The notes under the pieces were generated by a model. That model saw only the letters and a list, made by a program, of their open reading frames with translations. It made no database searches and was not told where the DNA came from. A DNA stretch of 64,000 bases from positions 11,036,001 to 11,100,000 of the forward strand of contig OZ316899.1 in assembly GCA_973895155.1 (NCBI GenBank), given 5' to 3'. Of this stretch, positions 1 to 10,104 are shown piece after piece. The translations under genes and the position numbers were made by a program. The DNA comes from Marsupella aquatica. Its lineage: Eukaryota; Marchantiophyta. Every line of letters begins with the position of its first letter. The stretch's first letter is position 1.

Positions 1-1239
1 CTCAAAATTTGTAGGTGTCTCCTGTATGATCTCTGATTTAATTATGTTCGAGATAGTATAGGATGTGCGGCATGCACTAGCAATGCTTTCAGTGTTGGCC
101 TCATCTAGTGGAGCAGTTGTGCTGGAGGGGGACTTTTGCAGCTCATTGGAAGATGGGACAGGCACTTCACCGAGAGAGAATGAGCTGGGCGAAAGACCCC
201 ATGAAGACGAAAAGGCCAGAGGTCAAGTGGGTGGATCAATGTCGGTTAGGATGATGTTGCTGTCCAACGAAATTGAGCTCCGTGCTCTGTTTCAGCCCTG
301 AGCCTGGTGCGCTGTCAAGTGGCAATTTGAGCGAGAACTTTTATTTAACAGTAGTTGCCCACTGAAAGAAAGGTTCAGCCTTTGCATAGTTTCCTGAGAA
401 CGTGATGTGGCAGATTGAAATGGCAATTTTAAACTGACATTACAGTAGTCGTCCACCCAACGGAAGATTCACCTTCCTCTAGACACCCCTCTAGCTTGCT
501 TTGCTAACTCCAACAGTAGGGCTCTCTGATAGACTAATCCTACTCTCAATTCAGCAATGAGGGCCACCCAGAATGATCTGGCCGACTAATCAAACTCTCG
601 ATTCAGCGACGAGGGGCCTAGAATGATCTGGTCAGGCATGTTGTGCACTAATGTACATTCCCGAGCTAGCTGGGCTGTAGACAAACAATAGTTCTTTTCT
701 TTCTTCCATGGCCAGGCTTGTTGTGCAGTACAATCCCAAGCTATTGAGTATCGTAGTCTATACATACAGAGGGACAAATACTATGTACTTTAGAGGAACA
801 AAGTTTATTGAAATAAACTTTTCCATTTCTCCTTACTTTAACTTCTATGAGAATTTTGTGGAAAACTTTCACTACTTATTTTGGTTAAATATTTCCTCCA
901 AATATTTTTAATTGAATTTTTTTTAAGCTTATTTGGTCAAAAATTTATGACAGTTATATATGTGTAGTTTACACACCAATTATAGATGGAACATAAGGTT
1001 TATATCAAATAAATTAAAATGTCAATAGCAAATCTACATCAAAAGTATATATGTTTCATAATGTAATGAAATGAACTTTCAGCATTGCATAGACATCATT
1101 CGGATATAAAATAGATGAATTTGTTATAGCATATTAAGATGGCATGGTGTCATGCATTAAACATATATTGGACATAGCCATTTGTAGCAGTCACTATTAT
1201 GTCCAATAGATACAAAACAAACAAAATTTCATTTTTGTG
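1..1239. other. Intergenic / decayed transposon DNA, no gene recognised
   Basis: No supported gene. A short open frame at 65-301 (+) is acidic and Ser/Gly-rich and matches nothing I know. From about 780 onward the DNA is strongly AT-rich and has no coding look. It precedes a gag-like frame that opens at 1240 and is probably 5' flank or untranslated sequence of that element. Confidence 0.5.
533..634. repeat. Diverged two-copy tandem repeat, about 52 bp per unit
   Basis: Units at 533-584 and 585-634 share the order ACTAAT, CTCTC, ATTCAGC, GAGGG and AGAATGATCTGG with a few substitutions and small indels. Local duplication of unknown function. Confidence 0.65.
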
Positions 1240-2007
1240 ATGAGTCGTCCGAGTTTGTGGACAGTTGAGCAGATTGCTTATGCCTTTGGCTGCTCATTAG
1301 AGGGAGAGGCATTGTATTCTAAGAAAAAAGATTTATCCACGCCTTACTTCTCAGGAATTCAAAATCTCAAGAATGGTTGGAATTTGACCTAGTGTGCTTA
1401 TCCTGAATTGAGAGTTCTCTTGGAATTCTTGGTGCCGATCCTTCACCCAAAGAAGCCAACTCTTTGTCTTGTATCCCTGGCAAATACTATTGTAGCTGCT
1501 CATAGTGGAGCTATCCAAGTAAATTGGGCCTTGTTGATCTTTAATGTTATGAAAGATCAAGTGAAGAGTCTGAAGGCAGGAAGACCCACTTGTTTGCAAA
1601 GTTATCTGTCCCAGCTCTACTATGCCCATGACTGCTTACACTTTGAAGAGAGAATGGAGAGAGGGTTGCTCTTAATTGAACTAGGCATTGAAGAGGAGAT
1701 TTCAATAGAAGAACCAGGACTGCCCATTCCACCAGATTCCAATGATCAGAATGTTGATGTGGACATCGATGAAAATATGGAGGATGTCTCAATAGGTGGT
1801 TCTGAACCTTCACCTGTACACCACTTGGAGGACATATATGACTTGCACTCTCCAAGGGAAACCGGTGGTGCAGATCAACTAGAAGCTGAAGGAGATGAGT
1901 TTTTACCTGAGCAACAAGAAGATGTTGTTGAACCGACTATTGTTGCCATTGGGTATAGCGACGGAGACAGGAAACAAGTAAACAGGAAATTTTTTTCCTG
2001 CTTTTAA
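1240..2007 (+). pseudogene. Retroelement gag-like ORF, N-terminal part, one internal stop
   Basis: One frame runs from ATG at 1240 through 50 codons to a TAG at 1390-1392, then stays open to 2007. It encodes a globular N-terminal region (a tryptophan near residue 7, then PYFSGIQNLKNGWNL and PELRVLLEFLVPILHPKKPT) and an acidic Glu/Asp-rich C-terminal region. This resembles the gag-like ORF1 products of plant retroelements, but I cannot name the family. The last codons (after about 1963) come from an inserted small element that cuts the gene; gag-like coding resumes beyond 2330. The single stop and the insertion make it non-functional. Confidence is fair for a mobile-element origin and low for exact family. 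Confidence 0.5.
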
Positions 2008-2305
2008 TATGCTGTTACCAGGAAAAAATCACTGTTACCAGGAAAAATGACAATTTAAAAATGTCTCCTAAAACATATTATTTCCAAAAAAAATTAACAA
2101 TGCAATATTTTTTGCTAGCTTTGGGCGCTACTATTAGCAGCGCCGGGCGCTAGCAAAAAAAACTGGTCGACCAAAAAACAAACTTTTTTTTTTCTCAAAA
2201 AAAAATTTCAAAAAAAATTTTCCACCTATTTTCCTATTAGCAGTTTTTTTCTGTTACCAGTTTCTGTTATTAAATCCTGTTTCCTGTTTGCTGTCTTTTG
2301 TAAAC
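1965..2305. mobile_element. Small non-autonomous element related to the 47-52 kb ParB/methylase element
   Basis: About 340 bp interrupting the gag-like frame. The ends are imperfect inverted repeats: ACAGGAAACAAGTAAACAGG on the left against ACAGCAAACAGGAAACAGGA read from the right on the minus strand. The right end (minus strand) closely matches 47178-47260, including the order TTTACAAAAG, CAGCAAA, GGAAACAGGA, TAACAGAAA and TGGTAACAG. It holds two copies (2114-2130 and 2136-2154) of the GCGCC/GGCGC palindrome that marks the larger element. No coding capacity. Exact ends and target duplication are unresolved. Confidence 0.6.
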
Positions 2306-2329
2306 ACCTCCTGTCATTCATGGGGCCAC

Positions 2330-3783
2330 CACGCCCACTTTTTCGAAAGCTGAGTCTAATCAACAACTCATTGATAAGTTAACCTCTCTCTTTGATTGTA
2401 GTGATGCTGAACTCTATAATGTGGTTAGTGACTTGAGAATGAAGTCAGTTAGTCTGCAATCACCTTTTCCAGATCAGTTGACTCCTATCAGAACAACTTC
2501 ACCATAGAAGTTTTGGAACCAGAAGAATTTGTTATTCTCACTCCCATCACACAACAGAATCCCCCTATAGAACAGAGTGAACCTGTCTCAGGTATAGGAA
2601 ACATAAGTTGTGTAACAGTTGTAAGTGACCTATTGGAAATGCTTCAGTGTGAACCCAAGGAGATAGTCTCTATTGTCAGTGACTTAATTCAGAAGTACCC
2701 AGTACTCAAAGGTCCTTACAATCAGGATGCCTGCACTTATAGTCTAGATTCCAGTTATGAGCCAATAGATGGACCTATTTATACTCGACCGCAGTATGAA
2801 CACCCTTATGTTTGACAGGATCTCCCTGAGGATTCCGATTCACCCTCAGATGGTGAAACTTATAGATCTTATGATAATTCTCTTGAGTCGTCACCAAGGC
2901 AAGGATTTGAAGATGTTGACGCTACATAACGGTCGAATCCAAATCTAGTGGCAGTGGTTACTTCTTCTACTCAAACTCCTAGAAATTCCACTATTGAGAG
3001 TAGATACACAAGACATCCTGAGTCACAAGTACACAGGTATGTCACCACTTGCAAAATAATGCAAGCCAACAGACCATCGGTTGGAGAATTCTGGAGATAC
3101 TACTATCTGAAGAAGACTGAGGCTAGTTACATCTTTGACCTTAGATGTCATGGTACTTCCAAAGTGGAGATGGCACAATTTGATAAATTTTGGACTGACT
3201 CTATCTACTTCCGGCCCATTCTTGCTGTGATGCTCCTACAAGGTGATGTGGAGGTGGAGGATCCTGATTTGGTCCTGGCATACTTTGGAAACTTTGTAGC
3301 TTATGTTTGGGATTTTGTAATCTCTTTTCTTATGCAGTGTAAGAAGTCTACTTCTCTTCAAAATGATTACATTCATCAAAAACCCAAGGTTGTACTCATT
3401 TTGACTAGTACCTTAGCCGACAAACAGAGGATATGGAATAATATTACCTCTCAGACTCTTGCTGAATTCAACCGATACTTCAAAGATGTCATTTGGAGAC
3501 TTCGTCCTTTCTATTCTAGGATGATGAGAATAGAAGATTTCCTATTCCATTACCCTCAAGTATACGCTGCTCCTGCAATCAGTATGATGTGATTGGGATC
3601 TACCGAGAAGCACTTCGTATAGACCTATGTTACTTACAGAGAAGAATGCCTTTGATGTATCCTGAGAAGCAATTACAATGCCTACCCTATTCTCGAGGAT
3701 CACCACAACAAAGTGAGCTTATGGAAGTTACTCAATCTCGGACTGTTACCCTTGTGGAGCTTCTCGAACCAGATGATATCTAA
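2330..3783 (+). pseudogene. Retroelement gag-like ORF, continuation after the inserted element
   Basis: A frame from 2513 to 3592 is broken by two stops (TGA at 2816, a TAA near 2927) and then shifts to the frame ending at 3783. It has an acidic, proline-rich N-terminal part and a globular alpha-helical region at 2948-3592 (PSVGEFWRYYYLKK, VEMAQFDKFW, LADKQRIWNNITSQTLAEF). It is collinear with the 1240-2007 frame, so I read both as halves of one element protein split by the small insertion. The helical region is compatible with a capsid-like gag domain, but no zinc knuckle is present. Family not recognised. Confidence 0.45.
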
Positions 3784-4985
3784 CAACAAGCTTGAGGCAG
3801 AATCTAAGTGTTTTAGTTAGTTTTAAGAGTAGTTCATATTTCCTGATTTTTCTAAATGTGTTCTAGAGCTTTAAAAGCTACGAGACTTCTTCAGGAGGTA
3901 GTCTGTACCTAGGAAAACCTGTCGGCAAAATTTCAGAGTTTTATGGGCCAGGAGTAAAAACTTAAAAATAGTTGAATTTGCTAAGTTTTTAAGTATATCG
4001 TAATACGAGTTTACGAGTTTATGCTTATACGAGTTTACGGCTTTACAGTTTTACGGGTTTATGAGTTCATACTTAGCCACTTATCCAACTTTTCACTTAC
4101 AGAATGGTCATTTTAACTTTTTGAGGGGTATGAAGAGGCATGTCTCTTCGACCTGTGACCTTTCATTCTATAGATTTTCACTATAAGACACCTCTACCAC
4201 TAGTGTAAAATGATGGAAAAATTATGCATTTTTGTCTCTTCCTTGTGTTAAACCAATTGATCATGAATCTATGAGTTCAAGATCAGGTTTGACAAATAGG
4301 ATAAACTTTCCTCCTTGTGGTTGTATCTCTGTTTATAAACACAAGAAGTAAAATCCATTTGTGCAAAATCTTTGGAGTTGTGATGATAGATTCCTTTTTG
4401 GTGATTCATTGTAATCTCTTGAGTTCTTAAAATTAACTCATTGAGTTTTAAGTCTTATTGGAATTGATGGATTTTTTTTCATGTTGCTTAGTACCATCTA
4501 AATGTTGAAGTAGTTACCTTTTAGATCTTGTCTGAGTATCACTTAGAAAGAAAAGACAAGACATGTTGAGGGCACTTTAAAAGAGTAATCTAGTAAGCAT
4601 TTTAGACCAGAAAAGCAATGTGGATTTGAATCTCATAAATAATTTTATTTTGACTTATGTTTAAGGAGTAACCTTGGTACATACCAAAGTTCCTTGGCAT
4701 ACTTTAAGATATTTTTCCGTGTGCTTTGTTAATTATTTCCTTTATTTAATTTATGTTTACACAATGTTGAGTTATCATTGAAAACTACTAACCGCTGTGG
4801 AGCGATCTTCAAAATACCTTAGTAAAGTAATCAAATTTGATTACTATGTGTGGAAAATATCTGAATTTCTTTATTATTGTTTAAAACTATCAAATCAACC
4901 CCATCTTGTTCTTTACAGGAACGAATACCGAGTTTGAAGATCTTTAAGTGTGTTTTTGGTTCTTCATGTCAAACTACAATAGTGA
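3784..4985. other. AT-rich non-coding stretch
   Basis: No gene seen. Contains a short degenerate array of ACGAGTTTA / ACGGCTTTA-like units at about 4008-4070. The stretch joins the end of the gag-like pseudogene to the start of a truncated integrase and may be untranslated or LTR sequence of one of them. Confidence 0.5.
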
Positions 4986-4989
4986 AGGA

Positions 4990-5937
4990 GTTGTCTATGC
5001 CATTTTGGTGCTCCAACTGAGGTTTTGACTAACTAGGAGATTGAGTTTCGTGGAGATTTTCAGGCCTTGTGTGATCAAGCATTGATTGATCATTGTACAA
5101 TGTCCAGGGATCATCCAGAGGCAGATGGATTGGCAAAGAGAGTTTTCCAAACAATGAAAAGAGGATTGTGGAAGTATGGCTTGCAATAGGGTTATATGAG
5201 TGATTGGGATATCCAGCTACCATGGTTAGCGATGAAATATTGCTTCAATAGGCAAGGATCTCTTGCATCCTTTTCATTGTATTTGCTGCTCTATAGTAGC
5301 TAGGGAGCCAATGTTGCCAGCAGCCATTCAATGAAAAGTTGGTGAAGTGTTGCAGTTGGATGATCCTGATATGTGGATGCAAACTTGTTCTCAACATGCA
5401 GAATTGTTTCAGAGTGTGATGGCCATGTTGTTTGAGAACTTAGCTATTGTGTAGCATCAAGATACTCTCAGGTATGTCACTATTCGGGGAGGAGGATATC
5501 GCCCTAGCATCAGACGATTTCATTATGGAGACTATGTGTATCTGCAACAGATAGCACCCACTACTTTGGATGTTACTATCGGACGTACTATTTTGCAAGT
5601 GCATAAGGTTTTGCCATCAGGCATTATGGTTTTAGAAGGTCATGATGGTATGGTTTGGAAGGATCACGTGCGCGATTGTGCACCTTGTCACCTTCCAAAC
5701 ATTGATGATAGCATAGATCCTAGTCTAGCAGTGGTACCTACAAGCTTACGGTGTATGTTGTGTGAATCTGCCCAAGGAGCTACAACCATGTTGATTTGTG
5801 ATGGTTGTTCAAGAGGTTGGCATTTGGCGTGTTTGACGCCACCTCTTGATTCAGTCCTTGAGAGACAGTGGTCGTGTCCCAATTGTAGATGGAGATTGGA
5901 TTTAGTTAGCATAAAACTTATTAGGCTAGTAGTATAG
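4990..5937 (+). pseudogene. Ty3/gypsy pol fragment: integrase C-terminal half fused to a PHD finger
   Basis: The reading enters inside the integrase core (FGAPTEVLT, then RDHPEADGLAKRV with the catalytic Glu) and continues through DWDIQLPWLAM, with one TAG after KYGLQ and several frame changes. From about 5521 an open frame to 5937 encodes the integrase tail (GDYVYLQQIAPTTLDV, WKDHVRDCAPCHLPN). It runs without a break into a C4HC3 zinc finger: CMLC, then CDGC, WHLAC and CPNC, the pattern of a PHD finger (about residues 75-120 of the 133-residue frame). PHD fingers commonly read histone H3 tails, so this module may direct integration. The first part of the integrase, the RT and the protease are missing here. 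Integrase is certain; the PHD call is strong. Confidence 0.8.
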
Positions 5938-6053
5938 ATTGCAGACAGGCAATTAACAATGGGGCTCCTTTGCATCCGGCCTCTTGATCTGTGCACCAAA
6001 ATGGTGTATACTTTCTTTTAGTTTTAGGGCTAGCTGTAGTTAGCAGGACCTAA

Positions 6054-6068
6054 GAGCATCTCCAATGG
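6054..6068 (+). repeat. Left terminal inverted repeat of the Harbinger element
   Basis: GAGCATCTCCAATGG, directly after TAA. It matches the reverse complement of 16733-16747 exactly and fits the GAGCATCTCCAA-type ends known from plant Tourist/Harbinger elements. Confidence 0.9.
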
Positions 6069-6474
6069 TTTGGAGATTTCAGGCCCCTATCCCCATCGTA
6101 TAGCGGACCAAATGACCCCTACCAAAAATGGAAAGTTGCCATCATTTCCGCAGTCCCCCCCCCCCCGGTGACTCGCCATTCTGATCCCATCCCATACAAA
6201 GTGGGGCCCACCTGGTCTCACACAAAGCCAACAGAGCGCACGTTGGTCCTGCTTGCATTTGCGACCCTCTCCTCTGGTTCTTGCAGACCTCAACGCCCGC
6301 CTGCACACATAGAAATGTAGGCATGTAATCCTGCGGATTGATTTATTTTGTGTGTTTTGTGTTGTTTGCTTGCCTTTGTGTGTTTGCTTTCATATCGCTG
6401 CCAATTTCACCCTGTTTTGATCAAAAGAAAATCAGTCCCTTTGACAAACCAGGCCTGTACTTCATCACTTTAGA

Positions 6475-7643
6475 ATGGAGCTCAAAAGGTGGCTGGCAGA
6501 TCTTGAGGAAGAATTGGATGAGGAGGAGGCTGATTGGGATGAGGAACAACGCTTTTGGGAGTTGATGATGTTCACTGGACCCCTTTCCATTCAAAATTTG
6601 GCCCAACACCCAAGGAAAGGAAAGCACGGAGGTCTAGACCAGGCAGGAGTCAAAATGTGGAGAGGCGTAGAGAAAAAGGGGCAAAAGACCTATGGAACGA
6701 TTACTTTTTTGATACACCAACCTATGATGAACTAAAATTCAGGAGGAGATTCAGAATGAGTAGCAGGTTGTTTAACAAAATTCTTCTTGATGTGTGTGCT
6801 CATGAGACTTAATTTTGTCTAAAGGTTGATGGTGCAAGGAAGGTAGGCTTGCTCACATCAAAAGTTGACAGCAACATTGAGGCAATTGGCTTATGGAATT
6901 GGCGCAGATGCTTTGGATGAGTATTGTAGAATTGCTGAAAGCATTGCATTGGAGTCTCTTTATCAATTTGTGAAAGCCATCAGAGAGTTGTATGAGGGTC
7001 AGTACTTGAGGAAGCCAACAGCTGTTGATTTCAAACATCAGCTTCAGATTAATGCAAAGCGAGGCTTCCCAAGTATGTTTGGTTCATTGGATTGCATGCA
7101 TTGGGCATGGAAGAATTGTCCTGTTGCTTGGCAGGACCAATACACCAACAAGGACAAGAATAAGTCCATCATACTGGAAGCTATTGGAGATCAGAATTGT
7201 GGATTTGGCATGCCTTTTTTGGGCTGGTTGGGGGAAATAATGATCTGAATGTCCTTGATTGCTCCCCACTTCTAAATGAATGGTTACGCAATGATTTGGC
7301 CAATGTTACTTTCCATGTCAATGGTACATAGTACAAACAAGCTTATCTTTTGGTGGATGGAATCTATCCAGAGTGGTCTATGTTTATATCCACTATGCAC
7401 ATGCCACAATAAAAAAAACTGAAGCACTTTGCAACATGCCAAGAGGCAGCAAGGAAGGATGTAGAGAGGGCTTTTGGGGTACTCCAAGCTAGATTTGAGA
7501 TAGTGAAGAGGCCTGCAAGGTCTTGGTATGAAAAAAACATTGTGAATATTCTACTTGCATGTGTCATCCTACACAATATGATTATTGAAGATGAAAGAGA
7601 TGACAATTTCCCTCCATATTTGAGGGTTGTGCTGCAAGAGTGA
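6475..7643 (+). pseudogene. PIF/Harbinger DDE transposase, frameshifted
   Basis: A nuclease of the DDE_Tnp_4 family that would cut and move the surrounding element. Readable parts in order: acidic N-terminus (6475-6560); a basic and helical region (DTPTYDELKFRRRFRMSSRL, to 6810); then after a TAA and a frame change ATLRQLAYGIGADALDEYCR. Catalytic motifs follow: FGSLDCMHWAWKNCPVAWQ (first Asp, about 7080-7130), NNDLNVLDCSPL (second Asp, about 7230-7265) and AARKDVERAFGVLQARF (final acidic residue, about 7450-7495). A C-terminal helix ILHNMIIEDE precedes the stop at 7641-7643. At least three frame changes or stops make it inactive. Family assignment is secure from the motif order. Confidence 0.88.
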
Positions 7644-8164
7644 ACAGGGGAAATCTGCCATGGTTGGAGTTCCTTGCTGCAACAACTGAAGTCAACAACA
7701 AGGCCAACCATTCCGTCTGAGAAATGACATTGTTGACCACCTTTGGAGTCAAAAAGGATCGATGATTGATAGTTTGGTGAGCTTTTTCTCTCTAAATCCT
7801 ACATTTGTTTCTAAATGAAAGGTGGGAGTACGAGTATTAGTCGTCTAAAGGGGGGAAGGGGTACAAAGTCACACTTGCTTTGACTCGTTTCCACACATGC
7901 ATTGATAGGTACAACACACTTGGGAGGTACTATCAAGGCAATTTCTTTGGTACGAGGGGAATCCAAGTCCAAGCGAGTATGTAGCAGGAGTTTGTCTTCA
8001 CCTCCTGAGTTTCTCACTCACACATTGTAGAGTAATTGGGGCAGAAAAAATTTGAGACTCATTTGTTTACCAATTCTCACTCACACATTGTTGAGCTCTG
8101 TTTAGTCTCAAAGTGCATAGCTCAATTTTGCCAGACTTTGTCAACCTGCAAATGAGGAGATCCG
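7644..8164. other. Harbinger internal non-coding sequence
   Basis: No gene recognised between the transposase stop and a short open frame at 8165. It is ordinary mixed-composition sequence with no further transposase motif. Confidence 0.45.
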
Positions 8165-8557
8165 ATGGAAGTGGGAGCACCGAGTCTTCTTTTGGAAGCA
8201 CAGCTACAAGCGTCCTCCATCAACCTGGCCCCTCCCACTCAGGCCAACATGGAGAAGTCAAAAGAGGTCCCTGTGAAAGCCACCGAAGGACCAGGGAAGG
8301 TACGAAGAGAGTCAAAGATTAATGATCGAGCAGCATTGTTGATGGAGCTCATGGAGTTTCAGCCAAAAAATTCAGAGGAGGCACGTCTGTTGGCAAGCAT
8401 GGAGGATTCAGATGTTGATTTGGAAGATGTCGAGAGCTCCAATAAGGGCTCTGGGAGTGGAGACTGCTATGTAGTGTACACACAGCGCCCCCTAGTCCAA
8501 AGCGTCAACCTAGGGCTCGATCTTAAATTGTCTATTGATGAGAAGCTCTCAATTTAG
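8165..8557 (+). CDS. Uncertain 130-residue ORF inside the Harbinger element
   Basis: An open frame with an ATG, a hydrophilic composition, a Lys/Glu-rich centre and an acidic patch (MEDSDVDLEDVE). It matches no family I recognise. It sits downstream of the transposase on the same strand, so it could be a decayed exon of the element or chance. Support is limited to openness and composition. Confidence 0.25.
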   Translation: MEVGAPSLLLEAQLQASSINLAPPTQANMEKSKEVPVKATEGPGKVRRESKINDRAALLMELMEFQPKNSEEARLLASMEDSDVDLEDVESSNKGSGSGDCYVVYTQRPLVQSVNLGLDLKLSIDEKLSI

Positions 8558-9259
8558 GTTTGTGGGCAGGCATTTACAACTTTAGAGTGCATAGCTCTCA
8601 AAGTTTAATTCCTGAATAGGGTTGGAATCGGGAATGCTCGTGAGAGGTTTAGGAAGGCGGGTTGGAATCGGGAATGCGCGTCTCAGGGTTTCAGGAAGAT
8701 TAGGATTTTGCACACATTTCCTACTTTATTAGGGATTTTGCAATCAGGAATGCCCGTCAGGAATAGGACTATGGGCAACAATTTTGTAAAAGGTGACAGT
8801 TTTAATTAAATGAGGGGTTTTGGAATTCCATGTGTTTGCAATGTTGTTCTTAGTTTTGAGACAACAATTGACTATGGACAGCTTGACAATCACCGTTCAA
8901 AGAAATTGACTTCGTGTTCAGCTTGCAATCAAAGTTCAAAGAAGCAGTTTTTTAAAATTCATCAACATTGCACGTATACAGCAATGAAGCCATTCACGGC
9001 TACAAGGGCTACAACACTACAAACTGGCTAGCCAATAAATCCTGGAATGAAAATGCAGGTGGAGAACCCTGAATTTTGTTCTCTAAATCTACATGCTCAT
9101 TTGCTACACCGGTGCTGTGATTTGGGTCAACCGTGCTCTAAAAAAAACCGGAAATGAAGTTTGAACAACGACTGGAGCACTCGTTGACTTCTGCATCCTA
9201 GCTTTCTGTCATGCCGTAAGCTTCGTCCTTGTGCGGATTTTGGCTTAGACGGGCATAAT
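8558..9259. other. Non-coding sequence with a short local duplication
   Basis: No gene seen. The phrase GGTTGGAATCGGGAATG occurs at about 8619 and 8659, with related CAGGAATGCCCGTCAGGAAT at about 8743, so there is a small degenerate local repeat. Confidence 0.45.
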
Positions 9260-9339
9260 CTTCATTAGTTTCGAGAGTTCAGGCAAGGAGGGATGTGCAA
9301 ACTGAACCTTATTCCCGTAATCTAGTGCTAAGTGCGCCT

Positions 9340-10100
9340 ATTCCTACATATGGAAATGTCATGGGTATAGTTTGTGTTCCGCCGCCAGAACGTACCTTAA
9401 GTTGATAGTTGGATCGACCTCGACTTAAGGGCTTCTAAGCCTTTGTAATGTCCACCTCCAATCTAGATCCGATGATACGGGTATCCAACCCGGGCCTGCA
9501 ACCACCATCTGTAGCCTACACCCCATGCACGGCTCGGATGATGCGTTTGGCCAGGCATTCTCTACCCATATACGAGATTCATACATGCAACGAAACTCAC
9601 TCACATACAATCTCGGTTTACACGAAGGAAATGGTGGGAAAAGACTTAACTTCAGAAACCGTCATACACATATACCCGGTTGACTCGACATCTCTTGAGT
9701 AAACAGGCCCAACGGTAGAGCGACATACACTACAACGAAGCCCAACTTTGCAATCGCCCAACAAGCTTAGTTGTACCCTCCCTCCTTGGTATCTTTTACT
9801 CACAAAGGCCGGGACTCCCGGCACATCCTACGGATACCCGGTTCTGAAACTAAAACCCCCCCTTGCCTCTATTGAGGGGTGCACTAAATACTAAGAGCCA
9901 GGGTCTGGACCAACCACGTGCTTGAATCTAAGCTATCTCAAATTCTAAACTCTGCTAACTGTCAGGCCGTAAAATGACGTGTCTTATTCTAAGATTCTAA
10001 CTACAAAGGTTGGTTGGATAGGACAGCGCCGCTCACTAGTTTCGGCGCTTGTCCTTATCGCTTGACTATCCTATTCCTAACTCTATCCTAAACCTATCCC
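9340..10100. repeat. LTR-like dispersed repeat, copy 1
   Basis: Shares an ordered set of short blocks with 13940-15170: TTCCGCCGCC followed by GAA and GTACC, GGCTTAG/CTTAAGGGCTTCTAAGCC, ACAAAGGCCGGGACTCCC, and a CCCCCCTTGCCTCTA block near the end. The two copies are strongly diverged between blocks. It directly follows the stop of the minus-strand gag-like gene, where a 3' LTR would lie. Start and end are approximate. Confidence 0.5.
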
Positions 10101-10104
10101 ACCG

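Noticed and set aside
6087-6324. Overlapping minus-strand frames near the left Harbinger end
   Set aside because: They span a poly-C run and the terminal region of the transposon and show no domain; shadow frames.
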